A DNA stretch of 64,000 nt, from the NCBI GenBank assembly GCA_014904845.1, contig MU119234.1:62001-126000 (forward strand), given 5' to 3'. The stretch is from Acephala macrosclerotiorum. Taxonomy: Eukaryota; Ascomycota; Leotiomycetes; Helotiales; Mollisiaceae. Below, in pieces: positions 32,530 through 43,815 of the stretch. The position numbers were made by a program, and so were the translations under genes. Positions within the stretch are counted from its first letter, which is position 1, and each line of letters opens with the position of its first letter. The notes under the pieces are model-generated. The model was not told where the DNA came from. It did not search any database and saw only the letters and a list, made by a program, of their open reading frames with translations.

Positions 32530-33875
32530 ATCAAGCACGGCTGGTGGTTCAGGGTCCCTTGCTCCAGCTCGGATTCCTCGCGTGAATGGTTACGGAGACT
32601 TCTGCTTCGGTCGACTCACGATTGACGAACGTACAAAAGTCAAAGGGTACAGTCGTTTTTACTATGATGAAGGCATCGGTGCTGTGGAGGAAATGGAGGA
32701 ATGGATAGAGCAGGAGATATCAGAGAATAGCGGAAATGCGCGGGTTGTGGAGCTAGATGGATTCGAGAGGTATGTTGATAGCCCCATTGCTATCCTCAAT
32801 CTCATATACCTGCCGGCACTATAAGCTTACTCCAATGTCCTATGGCAATGGCGTTTTGTCTATACTGTTGATTGCAGAACCACAGCTGATGAAAGAAAAT
32901 AGGGAGGGCCCTTTCCCATATTTCAAGTTACCGATTGAGATCAGAGAATCTTGCGATTCTTACTCAAGTCATTCTTCAAAACCTGCCCGACCACCAACAT
33001 AGATCTGATTCATCTCATAATGTCGCCAACAAAGAAGCTGAAACATCTCGCACGAGCTTTCAGTGGAGATCTGGACAACTTCATAGAATTCTTATCGGAG
33101 GCCGTTGTGAACTCTCCTCACTATGATCCGAGAGAAATCGATGAATTTGACGACGACCAATGGCCAATCCCTGCTGCCGAAAAGTATATTTTGGGTACTT
33201 CTCTCCAACAGAGATTCTAAGCCGAGGCCCGCTGCTTGAAGGTCAAGAATGCATTCCAATTTGATATCAAGGAGAAACCCAAGTCGGACTGGTCCGTACA
33301 ATATTGATGCGTTGATCGAGAAGACGGTCACTCATTCCGACTCTGTGATTAAAGATTGGACTATGATCAAGCTTGTGCGAGATTTATCGAACGTCAATAC
33401 TCAATTTCGACAGGAATTGGGAGAGGTGTTCTGGGCACATATAAACATCACCCTCAGCTATGGTGGCTTCGGCAATTGGAACTCCTGGGAGCCTTTAGCC
33501 TTCTTTAGCGACAGTCCTGCAATCTGCAAAGGAATCAAGTCGTTGGCCCTTTCACTGAAGCTCTGGATTACTAATCCCCATGGAGTTGTCCATTTTAAGC
33601 TCCTTTGCAAGTACCTTACAGCACCTCTGGAGTTGATACACCTCCGCCTCCGTGTCGAGGGGAATGACTACTATTTGGCCAAGATGGGTCGTGGAGGAGG
33701 ACCTTATAAAGGCATAGAGGTCTTGAGATTGATGAATGTCACCAAGTCGTTTGAAGTGACTGGTCCAGCTTCTTACTCGCCACATAGGAGAGAATATCAT
33801 GAAGCTCGAATTCGACAGTACCTAATGCCAATCACGCTACGGACTCGCCAACTTCCTCCACATAGCGACGACTAG
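32530..33875 (+). pseudogene. GYGDF/F-box-like family, copy 6 (longest surviving frame)
   Basis: Reads RIPRVNGYGDFCFGRLTIDE (32564-32626) and, after an acidic stretch, VVELDGFER. The conserved intron follows (gtatgt at about 32770 to a ttgcag acceptor at about 32877). The F-box-like FPYFKLPIEIR continues in a shifted frame as RFLLKSFFKTCPTTNID, and an in-frame TAG precedes it. The last 208-codon frame (33249-33875) is intact. It holds LVRDLSNVNTQFRQELGEVF, a leucine-rich stretch (SLALSLKLWITNPHGVVHFK) and a C-terminal IRQYLMPITLRTRQ. No ATG is in frame upstream of the GYGDF motif. The 3' half could still be expressed, but the full gene is broken. Confidence 0.6.
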
Positions 33876-33879
33876 CAGA

Positions 33880-35640
33880 CGCAATACTTGGCGACCCGAC
33901 TTCTCGATGACTGTTCCTCAAAATCTTCCTAGGAACGACACTACCAAATCCAAAAGCGGGCGTTGGTCAGCGCTGAACTTTGGGTGCAAGCCTTGAACTA
34001 GCATAAAGTAAGATTTTGTCCATGTTCTGTGGTAGCTGTATCCGCTCAATTGACGTATTCCACGCTAACGATGGGAAATCAGATATCGACCTGTACTCCA
34101 TTATGTACGACCACCCCCTGTCAAATCACACAAAAGGCTGATTGGTAGAACCATGAAGAGGCGCCCAACAATACAATGGAGAGAAGGAGATTTCTCGAGT
34201 TGATGGATAGTGTATAGAACATAAATCAAACAATGACGAACAACATCGGATCACGACCATGGCAAAAAGCAAGCAGCAACGATTCGGGGTAGGTATGGGG
34301 TCATGAGGTGCTCTTCGAATATAAAAGAGCAGAACAACGACTTTTAATCAACATTCTGCCAATTTATTTCACCATCCCATTGAAATTCTTCATCCAGAAC
34401 TGCCCTATAGATGAGACCATCTTTGCGCTGATTCTACAAGTTCGAGTGTTCAACAGCAAAACAATTGCGTGGGGCTTGGACGCTCTTCATCACTTGGTGA
34501 TCCATTCATCGTACCCTTTAGCGGGGTGCACCTACGCAACGGGGTTCCAAACCTTTGCTCTCTTTTGTGGCTTTCTTCGACTGATATTACTCCTCTTGAC
34601 CCCGCGTTGACCTCCAATGAGGCCGCAGCGAAGGAACAGAGTACCTGCGCAGAAGGACCTATAAGGACCGAATACCCCGCTTTGCTCCTCCCAAGTGGGA
34701 GCGAGCACCTGCCTCGTCGAAGTGTACTCGAGCATGACTTTGAGCTTAACATTCACGTCGGCCGCTGTGGCTTGAAGCCAACGTCTCCTCTTTATGTTCC
34801 TGAAAGCTTTGCCCAGACCCTTAAGTCTAGTGCATTCTCGGAAACGGAGATACTTTCTCGTTTACGTGAGGCAGGGGGGCTGAATCTCAAGCAACTAGTC
34901 TTGCAGCATGAAGAGGGAATCCCATGATTGTGGTCTGCTCGGCAGGATTCCGAAGTTGTACGTACAGGCATCACGGCTAAATGCAGACACGAAATTCAAA
35001 TGGCTGGACTCGCTCGCAATGCGGCCGATGACCGAGGCAAGAATCCGAGCTCAATGAACTGATGCTGCCACCAGATGGAAGAGAGGAAAGAGGATGTCGA
35101 GGAGCAAAGCGGGACGGAATATTTCTTCCCCGCATCACGTGTATCAAGCCACATCTGTGCCACAGTCCCCTTTTTCTGCGGGCCAATGTCGGCGCTCCTT
35201 TCAAGCCTAGCCTGAACCTCTCGTCTTTCAACGGCTCGGCTCTTCCTCCTTTTTACACAAATAATTTCACCAGCTCGGATACCACGTTACCATCCACAAA
35301 AACGGGTACCTAGGTACTGTACCTCGTGTCACCAACGCGTTGATACGATTCGAGACCCGAAGACGCGATGGACATTATTCAGCCAGTCGAATGTGCACGA
35401 CAACCAGCTCGCGGCCCAGCTCGGCGGCTTTAATTTATGCATAAGCCGGCCGGCAGAGGCGGGGAAGCGACGAGGCGAGGGGAAACTCGCAGTCGCAGCA
35501 AGCAAGTACCCGACCCGAACGATCATCAGATGAAGACTAGTCCTGTACGAGCAGTCAACTGATCTCCTGCACGGCCTGGCCAGGCTCGTCGAGAGATGAG
35601 ATGAGCCCCTCGGTCCGATTGCAGCCCCACACCATCCACA
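33880..35640. other. Interval without a supportable gene
   Basis: Several overlapping frames of 60-150 codons on both strands (the longest at 34469-34927, plus) show no motif and no paralogy, and they contradict each other. Ordinary GC composition. A CCTAGGTA-type sequence occurs near 35310. I see nothing else. Confidence 0.4.
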
Positions 35641-35685
35641 CGTTCATGCCTTACCCTAGTTACCCGAGCTCTTTCCCCTGCCAAT

Positions 35686-35762
35686 CCCCAGGGTCTACCC
35701 CGGACCCCCATGGCGTGGTGACATCAGACTGAGGAGACTTTCCGTCTGAAACTTTCCTGGGG
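35686..35762. promoter_or_regulatory. Cluster of CreA-like (SYGGRG) sites upstream of GH3
   Basis: Three matches to the carbon-repressor consensus SYGGRG: CCCCAG at 35686-35691 and CCCCGG at 35698-35703 (both on minus), and CTGGGG at 35757-35762 (plus). They lie about 270-345 bp before the beta-glucosidase ATG. Clustered sites are typical of carbon-repressed cellulase-type promoters, but the motif is short and this is inference. Confidence 0.3.
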
Positions 35763-36029
35763 AAAGAGGGAGCTGCAAACACAACTTCCCGATCCGGGAA
35801 GAAGGGAAGAAGGGAAGAAGTAGCGAGTATGCAACGAATGTTGTGCATGCTTGCACTGCAGACGAAGCGATCTAAGGAGTCAGGTAAGGTTTTTTCTGGT
35901 TTCTGCATAAAGGTACGAAGTATATGAGTCCGCGATCCCTTCCCTGCTGCAGATTTTTAAGTTGACTTTTCTGGTTGTCGTCGTCAATTCTTTCTCTGGG
36001 ACCTCAATTGAGAGCAGCAAGCTTCAATC

Positions 36030-38819
36030 ATGCTTTGGGCATCGTCAATTGCAGTCGCCGCCGTGCTGGCAAGCTTTGCTCACGCGCAGCTCGACCATGC
36101 CTCCTCACCTCCGAGCTACCCCTCACCATGGATGCGCGGGGGGGATGGATGGGCAGACGCGTATGCGAAGGCTCAGAACTTTGTGAGCCAGCTAACTCTG
36201 CTGGAGAAGGTCAATATTACGACGGGTGTTGGATGGGAGGGAGAATCGTGCGTGGGGAACACGGGGTCGATTCCTCGACTCAACTTCCCTGGTCTCTGTC
36301 TTCAGGACAGCCCGCTGGGAGTTCGTGACAGTTCGTGAACGTTAATTGATTCTGGGGAGAAGTGACTGACACCCAGAACAGCGGACTACAATTCTGCATT
36401 CCCATCGGGGATGAATGCAGCAGCGACATGGAGCACGCGCCTCTTCAAATCTCGTGGCAACGCGATGGGTGCCGAGCATCGTGGAAAAGGAGTGGATGTC
36501 CAACTCGGACCCGTCGCTGGCCCAATTGGCCGTGTTCCAGAAGGCGGACGAAATTGGGAAGGTAATTCCCCCACTCGTGCTCCCAAAATGGTCGATGGCT
36601 GAGAACATGGTGAAGGCTTTAGTCCGGATCCAGTCTTGACTGGTGTCGCGATGGGAGAGACGATCAAAGGCATTCAAGATGCGGGGGTCATTGCCTGCGG
36701 CAAGCACTACATTGGCAATGAGCAAGAGCATAATCGGGAGTCGACCAGCACCATACCCTTGGCATACAGCGCGAATATTGATGACAAGACGATGCATGAG
36801 TTGTATCTCTGGTGAGTTCCTACCTCCAGACAGAAATTGGAGTTCGGCTGACAGTTCCAGGCCATTCGCGGATGCTGTTCGAGCAGGCGTCGGAGCAATC
36901 ATGTGCTCCTACAATCGGGTATGCTCCGATTACTTCGATTGAGATGCAAAGTAGGACTCGAGGCTGATTAGTTACGCAGATCAACAACAGCTACGGTTCC
37001 CAGAACAGCTACACCCTGAACTACCTCCTCAAGAATGAGCTTGACTTCCAAGGTTTCGTGACATCTGATTGGTGGGCACAACACACCGGAGTTGCATCCG
37101 CGTTGGCTGGTCTGGATATGACCATGGCTGGAGATCAGAACCTAGCATCAGGCAACACCTGGTGGGGCTCCAACTTGACGGCTGCAGTTCTGAACGGCAC
37201 AATTCCACAATGGAGACTCGATGATATGGTTACCAGAATTATGTCAGCATACTACAAGGTACATTTTCTCGGACCTAGGCAAGCTTGAAAATACTGACGA
37301 AAGTGCTCAGGTTGGACGAGACACCGCCAAAGTCCCGGTGAACTTTAACTCCTGGTCTCTCGACACCTACGGCTACCAACACCCCGAAGCCAACGAAGAA
37401 TACCAGCAAATCAACTACCACGTCAACGTGCAAGATGACCATGCCAGCTTGATCCGCGAAATTGGTGGCGCGTCAACCGTCCTACTCAAGAACACCAACA
37501 AGGCTCTCCCCTTGAATAAGCCAAAGAGCATCGCAGTCATCGGTGAAGATGCCCACGACAACCCAGGCGGACCCAACGCCTGCGGAGACCGGGGCTGCGA
37601 TGTCGGCACCCTGGCTATGGGCTGGGGCTCAGGCACCGCAAACTTTCCTTACCTTATCGCCCCCAACACCGCCCTCAAAGCACAAGCCGCATCCGACGGA
37701 TCAACATACGTCAACGTATCCAACAACTACGACTTCGATGCTGTCACCGAAGCCGTCACTGGCGCCGACGTAGCCATCGTCTTCGGCAACGCCGACTCAG
37801 GAGAGGACTATATAGTCGTCGATGGCAACGAAGGAGATCGCAACAACCTCACGCTCTGGGGCAATGCCGATGCCTTGATCGCACACGTCGCGTCTATAAA
37901 CCCCAACACCGTCGTCGTTCTGCACACCGTTGGACCAGTCATCGTTGAAGCATTCAAGAACCATCCAAATATCACCGCCCTCCTCTGGGCTGGTCTTCCA
38001 GGCCAAGAATCAGGGAACGCGATCACGGACGTTTTATACGGGAAGGTGAACCCACAAGCCAAGTCAGTCTTCACATGGGGCAAGCAACGCGAAGATTGGG
38101 GTGTGGATGTCGTTTACACACCTACTTCCGATGACCCACAACTGTCATTCAACGAGGGAGTCTTCATAGACTACCGCCATTTCGACGCCGCAGGCATTGA
38201 ACCCAGTTACGAATTTGGGTTTGGCCTTTCATACACGAATTTCTCGTACTCGAACCTAGTGATTCAGAAGAATAATCCCGGTCCATACGAGCCAACAACA
38301 GGAGAGACCAGCGCTGCTCCTACTTTTGGAACCATCGACTATAACGCTGCAGATAATGAGTTCCCGCCAGGGTGGCATGCGGTGAAGGGTTATGTGTACC
38401 CATACCTCGATGGTCCTGTACCGACTGGGCTGCCGCAAAATTGGCCCGCGGGCGCACAGGATGGATCTCCGCAACCGAAACTCCCAGCTGGTGGATCGGG
38501 CGGCGGAAACAGACAATTGTGGGATACGGTGTATACTGTTAGCGCCACGGTCACCAACACGGGAGGTGTGAAGGGGACTGAGATTCCCCAACTTTATATC
38601 TCATTGGGTGGTCCTGCAGATCCCAAAGTTGTCCTCCGCGGATTTGACGACCTGATTCTTGATGCGGGGGAGAGTGGGACTTTTACCTATGAGATTACGA
38701 GGAGGGATATCTCTAATTGGGATCCGGCGAGTCAGAATTGGGTTGTGAGTAGCTATCCGAAGACAGTGTATGTCGGGAGTTCGAGTAGAAATCTACCTTT
38801 GAGTGGTGCTCTTACTTGA
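36030..38819 (+). CDS. GH3 beta-glucosidase, secreted
   Basis: Six exons keep frame throughout: 36030-36330, 36382-36561, 36616-36811, 36861-36918, 36980-37258 and 37311-38819. Together they give about 840 residues. A signal peptide ([19 protein letters not shown]) precedes QLDHA. The GH3 TIM-barrel part contains [32 protein letters not shown] and [14 protein letters not shown]. The nucleophile motif [13 protein letters not shown] puts Asp at about residue 275. The alpha/beta sandwich domain follows ([47 protein letters not shown]), then a C-terminal fibronectin-III-like domain ([21 protein letters not shown]). The enzyme releases glucose from the non-reducing ends of cello-oligosaccharides and related beta-glucosides outside the cell. 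Length and architecture match fungal extracellular GH3 enzymes. No lesion seen. Confidence 0.93.
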
Positions 38820-39375
38820 TGAAGAGAATCTTGGGAAAAGAGGATAGTAGGGGACAAAATGTTTAATGTTTGAATATAAGAAGATTGCTTTCACCTTTGT
38901 CTAGTTTCATCGCTTCTACCGTGCTACGGGTATGTGTCTTCGCAGGAGCAAGTGCGCAACCTCCTCCCCTCGAACATTACGAAGTTCGTATGGTGCACGT
39001 GCTTCCCTCACCCTTTGTCCTTCGATACGAGGCACAGCCACAATGTAACCACATCGCGATAAGTTTCAACGGTTTTGATATACTTGAAATCCAGGGGCGT
39101 ACCTGAATTGGGGAGCGCCACCATCGTGTTTATGGGTTGAGCGAGATTTCAGCCCTGCCAAAATCGACTTCGATATTTATGATCGTCAATGTCCCATCTC
39201 GGCTCGTGCCGGTTTTCTTCAGTTCTTCTTGGACAAGATGACGACGAAGCCGTCGCTTTGTTTGGTTGCCGGATTATTTTTGAGTGAAATGATGAATTGA
39301 ATTCGAAAGTTCAAATCTCAAGCAATATAGCTTACGCAACGAGGCCGGCGTTCAAAAGTCTTTCAAGATAAAGTC
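38820..39375. other. Intergenic, nothing recognised
   Basis: Downstream of GH3. One 78-codon frame (38870-39106) has no support from composition or motifs. Confidence 0.4.
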
Positions 39376-39747
39376 ATGGCTGCACCAATCCCCTTCGTAA
39401 GTTCTCTTTTCTTTTTTACAGTACAGCCCCGCTAACGTCTCAAGTAAACGCTTGACCACCCACCACTGTACATAGAGGCTCCTCACGCCAAAGAATCCTC
39501 AATCGCCAAATCACTCCCAGCTTACTGCGTTACTCGTCCAGCACCATCCTCTCCAGATTCACCACCGATCACCCGTCTTCTCCCCTTCCTGAAGCGCCGT
39601 CGTCTCCGTTTCGTCCTCATCCTGATTACGATTATTATCGCGATCATCGTCGTGACAGTACTCGGTGTCAAACTTCATCAAAAGTCCATCAAGGATGAAG
39701 GACCAGTCGACCCTTCGAAAGTCCGGGGTTGGTTGCTAGTGCAGTGA
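39376..39747 (+). CDS. Small single-pass membrane protein (~96 aa)
   Basis: Not recognised. Exon 1 is 39376-39396 (MAAPIPF, then gtaagt). Exon 2 is 39478-39747, which keeps frame to TGA. The protein has a Pro/Ser-rich N-terminal 45 residues, a basic LKRRRLRF, one strongly hydrophobic span (VLILITIIIAIIVVTVLGV), and a short charged tail (HQKSIKDEGPVDPSK). The basic residues before the span predict the N-terminus inside. Too short for most transporters. Its tiny first exon makes the start less certain. Confidence 0.45.
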
Positions 39748-40081
39748 GGAGGGGTGGGGAGGTAGTGTTGTATTACGTGTTGAGAGAGGCGAATAGTACG
39801 GCAGCTAGGGGGTATGATATTATGAGGTTGAGAAGTAGTGGGGTTAGTGGAGGTATTGTGGCGGATTGGGTTGATGGGGGGTTGATTGGGGGTGGGTATC
39901 CATTTGGTACGTTGTGATTCCATACCTTTCAAGTTCAATTCATTCGATTGCTATATGCAAAGAAGCACTTCAGAATATCGCCCCAAGATGATCGAGAGCT
40001 CATGTCCTCTACTGAAAACGAAACAACAATTAGACATTCAACACGCCACTCTCATAAGTTTCGGTCTATTCTGGAGAATCA

Positions 40082-40861
40082 TCAACGATTTCTCTCTTGA
40101 TGTCGGTCCCACAGTTCCCTCAGTACACCAATCACTTCAGTTGCTCCAACTCGAGCTTCGGGACCGTTCCTTCCACGTTCTGCATCACGTCCATGTCGTC
40201 GTCCATCAATCTCTTCGAAATCATGAATCACGTTTTCGATCATGTCTCGCATCCCACCAGATCTTTGTCTTTGATTCTGGGGCAGCCCTCGCTGAGCTGG
40301 GTATCGAGGATACCGAGGTTGAGGTTGGGCTTGTCGTTGCCCATGGGGCTGATACCGAGGCTGAGGTTGGGGCTGGGAAGTCTCTGGTCCAAGCGCGGGG
40401 TTATTCCGAGGAATTGGATTCGACCAAGACCCATCATAAGGATACTTTCCCTTCATCTGAATTTTATCATACCTCGCAACTACATACGTTACTCCGCTCC
40501 TCGACACCGCAATCCCCATTCCTATTCTCGTAGCATTCGGCCAGATGACCTGAGTATAGTGACCCCATTTCCTATGCCCACTGCCGGCAACCTTTTCTCC
40601 ATGATAGTCCTTCTTCTCTTCAATCCAGTACTGCGTAGCTTTTGCTAGCGTCATGGATAGGTTACTGCATGCGAGGTTCTCGCCGTGGGCGCGTTGGGAG
40701 GCGTGTTTCATGGTATTGCAAGACGCGAGTTTTTGGGCGTAGGTGAGGGCTTCAGTCGTGAGTGAGGTAGACCAGGTAAGCGGAGGTCGAGAACCTGGGG
40801 CTTGGGATCGGGCTTGGTTGTGCAGGTTGAGGGCGTCTTGTTGGTCTTGGGTTAGTGACAT
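40082..40861 (-). CDS. CAP/SCP (PR-1-like) domain protein
   Basis: Single 259-codon frame. Residues 8-140 form a CAP domain: ALNLHNQAR near the start, LTWSTSLTTEALTYAQKLA, the signature HGENLAC, a YWIEEKKDY helix and the signature GHYTQVIW, with the expected conserved His and Glu. After VVARYDK the tail of about 110 residues is rich in Pro, Gln and Arg (PQPQPRYQPHGQ) and ends in an Arg/Glu-rich helix. CAP proteins are normally secreted and bind lipids or sterols. Here the frame begins directly at MSLTQDQQDALN with no signal peptide and none is seen upstream, so it may be cytosolic or have an unidentified leader exon. No lesion. Confidence 0.85.
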   Translation of the reverse strand: MSLTQDQQDALNLHNQARSQAPGSRPPLTWSTSLTTEALTYAQKLASCNTMKHASQRAHGENLACSNLSMTLAKATQYWIEEKKDYHGEKVAGSGHRKWGHYTQVIWPNATRIGMGIAVSRSGVTYVVARYDKIQMKGKYPYDGSWSNPIPRNNPALGPETSQPQPQPRYQPHGQRQAQPQPRYPRYPAQRGLPQNQRQRSGGMRDMIENVIHDFEEIDGRRHGRDAERGRNGPEARVGATEVIGVLRELWDRHQERNR

Positions 40862-41423
40862 TGTGAGAAGTTATGCTTCTAATGAGCATGCAAGATGTGT
40901 CTTCGCGAAGATTAAGGTATATATTACATTTGCATACTGTATGGCTTGCTGCTTTCAAGTGATTTAGCTGTGTAGGCCATTCAGGGGTTGGGGACCGTGA
41001 ATGGTAGCAATGTACTTTCTGAGAAACTCAATTGCCTTCACTGATCCAGTCCTCGTGGTCATAGCATTCTTTTCTCGTGCGATCTTCTTGTTTGGGAGTG
41101 ACAGGGAATTCGTGATGGATGATATAGACTCGTCAGTACCCCTTTCAACATCTCGCTTACGAAGCGAAAATCTTTACCCCTATCTCGAGGCATTCAGTCG
41201 AGAAAGGTGAGCAATATCTCACGTCCAGATACCTGACCACGAAAACGGCATAGACAAATCTTCTAGCTCTCTGTTTCCGTTCTCGTGCTATCCTTTTTAT
41301 GATCGTGATGATGGAATGATGTCTCAGTCATTCGGTGCACTGAATCAATGTCTGAATCTTAGATCATAAATCACAATGATCGCCTCGCTACCCAGAGAAA
41401 CAAGAAATCAAATTAGACAGAAC

Positions 41424-41939
41424 CTAAGATTTGAACCAGTTCCCTCGTAATGATCCATCAGGTGATGGATCTGCAATTTGCCGTACAATTGCCGAGTCGT
41501 TCGGCACCTCGTATGCACAGCCATCTTGGCAAACTCTCAGGGGAAGCTTGCCGAGATTTTCATTGGTCACAAGCCACACCGAGTTTTCCGTGGGATAAAC
41601 TCTACAACGAGTAGACAGATTTTTAGACATGTGGCTGTTCAATAAATTCGCCGTGGCAAGAAATATCATGACAGCTGATGTGAGCTCATGAGACGAGCGA
41701 GGCTCATGCTTACCCCTGACCAAAACATCTAGCACCATCCCCGGAAGCGGCGTTTAAGATCTGACAGCGCACCGCTTCTTCTCGTGTTTTAGTGATCTAC
41801 ATTCTGCCAAGACACTTAGTCGACGTCACTGCTAGCATAACAGGTTCGGAATCGGAGGTTGACAGCCATTGTGGGGTAAGCTCTTCCATCGTACCTGCAA
41901 GCAACTAGCCACAAATAGATTCAATACGAGCCTCATCAT
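41424..41939 (-). CDS. Small secreted protein (~89 aa), effector-like
   Basis: Assembled from three exons: 41939-41895 (MMRLVLNLFVASCLQ), 41760-41714 (ILNAASGDGARCFGQ) and 41601-41424 (VYPTENSVWLVTNENLGKLP to NWFKS stop). Both introns have GT..AG ends and keep frame, and the total is exactly 90 codons. A signal peptide with cleavage near LNA is clear. The mature chain of about 70 residues has few cysteines (CFGQ, CQDG, CAYE). No family recognised. It is transcribed away from the cerato-platanin gene across 185 bp. A role in host or surface interaction is inferred only from size, secretion signal and neighbourhood. Confidence 0.55.
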
Positions 41940-42124
41940 GTCACCGGAGAGACGGAGAACAAACTGACTTCAAGCGAGGAGAGTATATAAGGTCATTCGA
42001 GCTTGAGGTGAGAAGTTCAGATCACCATCACTTCTACAACATCTTCACTCGAGCAACAATAATCTCCACCTAAACCAAACTTCCTCACTCCTCATACCTC
42101 ATATATTCCAGCAAAAAATTCAAG
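41940..42124. promoter_or_regulatory. Divergent promoter between two small secreted proteins
   Basis: 185 bp separate the ATG of the small secreted protein (minus) from that of the cerato-platanin (plus). A TATATAA box at 41984-41990 is about 135 bp before the plus-strand ATG, followed by a C/A-rich 5' leader typical of strongly expressed fungal genes. The same box reads TTATATA on minus, about 45 bp from the minus ATG. Confidence 0.5.
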
Positions 42125-42532
42125 ATGCAACTCACCACCACCCTCCTCTCCTTCATCTCCCTCGCCTCCGCCATCACCGTCTCCTACGACACCGGCTACG
42201 ATGACGGCACCCGCTCCCTCTCCGCCGTCTCCTGCTCCGACGGAGCCAACGGCCTCCTCACCAAAGGCTACACCACCCAATCCTCTCTCCCATCATTTCC
42301 CAACATCGGCGGAGCTTCAGTCATTGCGGGGTGGAACAGTGCTAGCTGTGGCACTTGTTGGGCGTTGACGTATAATAAGAACACGATCAATGTTCTCGCA
42401 ATTGATCACGCGAGTGAGGGATTCAATATTGCGGAGGCGGCGATGAATACTTTGACTGGGGGACAGGCGGTGGCGCTGGGACGGGTGGATGCGGATTATC
42501 AGCAGGTTGATGCTAGTGTTTGTGGATTGTGA
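42125..42532 (+). CDS. Cerato-platanin family protein
   Basis: Intron-less, 135 residues. The signal peptide [16 protein letters not shown] is followed by [20 protein letters not shown], the conserved start of mature cerato-platanins. Four cysteines are placed as in the family (SCSDG, SC..C around GTCWAL, and the final VCGL), forming two disulfides. The middle blocks [14 protein letters not shown] and [15 protein letters not shown] also match. Members are small secreted proteins that bind chitin oligomers or act at surfaces and are perceived by plants as elicitors. The length is normal, with no lesion. Confidence 0.93.
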   Translation: MQLTTTLLSFISLASAITVSYDTGYDDGTRSLSAVSCSDGANGLLTKGYTTQSSLPSFPNIGGASVIAGWNSASCGTCWALTYNKNTINVLAIDHASEGFNIAEAAMNTLTGGQAVALGRVDADYQQVDASVCGL

Positions 42533-42858
42533 GATGGCGGTTTGACGGGGGTAAATGAGGGTTGGAGAAGATGATAATATGAAGGGTAGAGCGGGAAGCA
42601 TTAGAAGGCGTAATTGTGGCTGCATTTGAATCGGTCAAGAATAATGTATCATTTGCTCCAAGACTTTTAAACCGTGATTAAAAAATGCACCGCCATCAGT
42701 TGAATAGACTGTACCATCTTCTTCCTCGTAAAATTCCGGTGAGGAGAATTGAATCATCTAGGACGAAGATCTGTTGCGGTTATTCACCGTGGCCGAATTT
42801 TTATAGTCCAGTAACGATAATGAGTTCATATAAATGACGAACCTTCCTGCAAGCTATA

Positions 42859-43261
42859 TTGACCGGCTCGGTCAACATCATACATTCAACCAAGACAATA
42901 AATCTACATAATCTTCAAAACATAGCCAAGCAAGAGGAACCTCCAACCACAAGCACGCTCGAATGGACAAATTCTTGGATCGAAGTAAACTTCAACTGGG
43001 AAGCGCTCCTTCCAGAGTTCGCATCCAGGGATCGAATGACGTGGAATACTGTCGTTATAATCATGCCCATATGATGCTGAAGGAGGTGATCAAGATGTCT
43101 GGGTAGTCATGTCCAGTATTAATTAGGGAAGAGGGACTTTTGGTTGGTGGAGCCTGAGAGATTCGAGGTGGTAAAGAAAAAGGTTGATGAGATTATATGG
43201 GAGAGGTATTACAAGAAGGAAGAGGAACAGGAGGAGGAGAGGAAGAGGAAGTGGCAGTAGT
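42859..43261 (+). pseudogene. Possible gene fragment, acidic/basic C-terminus
   Basis: Two stretches look protein-like but are not in one frame. The first is 42940-43072 (EWTNSWIEVNFNWEALLPEF). The second, ending with TAG at 43259-43261, reads WLVEPERFEVVKKKVDEI, then IWERYYKKEEEQEEERKRK. The second resembles the charged C-terminal helix of a small protein. No family recognised. A stop and a frame change lie between. Confidence 0.25.
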
Positions 43262-43439
43262 CGAAGGTGAACTTGAAAGAAATTTGAGGTGGTTCATGGA
43301 CGATGGTAGTAATGGTCAAGTTGAAAACAGGAGATTGTTAGAGATAGTGTTAGAAACATCCCTTGTTTGTGAACTCAGACAGTCTTGAAAAACAGTCAGG
43401 CTGAAGAGGAGCAAAAGAGGAAGTAGAAAGCATATTAAA

Positions 43440-43790
43440 ATCCCGTAAAACTACAATTGAGTAATTTTTCAAATATAATATAATTTTCGTTCATATTACG
43501 CTTTATTTAAAATAATATAACAATTGTAAATACGAATTATATTTGAATATTTTCGATTTATTATTAATTTAAAATAAAATAAACCGGATTTAAAAATTAA
43601 TATTATTATTATAAAAAACGATTATATTTTATTAATTTGTATAATAACAATTTAATTAAAATCGCATTTTTAAAAAGTTTTTTTACTTTGGAAAGAGTTA
43701 AATTTTCCTTTAAAAACTAGGAATAATTAAATAAAAAAAAAGTTACTAAAGTAATATATTTACGAAATAATAAGAATTCCCGCCAAAGCT
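43440..43790. repeat. AT-rich block
   Basis: About 350 bp of A/T-dominated sequence with few CpG, immediately downstream of HET gene 2. No gene. Confidence 0.6.
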
Positions 43791-43815
43791 TTCAAGAAAG
43801 TCCTTTGTTTATAAG

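Noticed and set aside
34469..34927. 152-codon plus-strand ORF
   Set aside because: Two minus-strand frames of similar length overlap it. No recognisable domain, paralogue or intron evidence.
40097..40648. Plus-strand ORFs antisense to the CAP gene
   Set aside because: Explained by the minus-strand CAP protein with canonical signatures.
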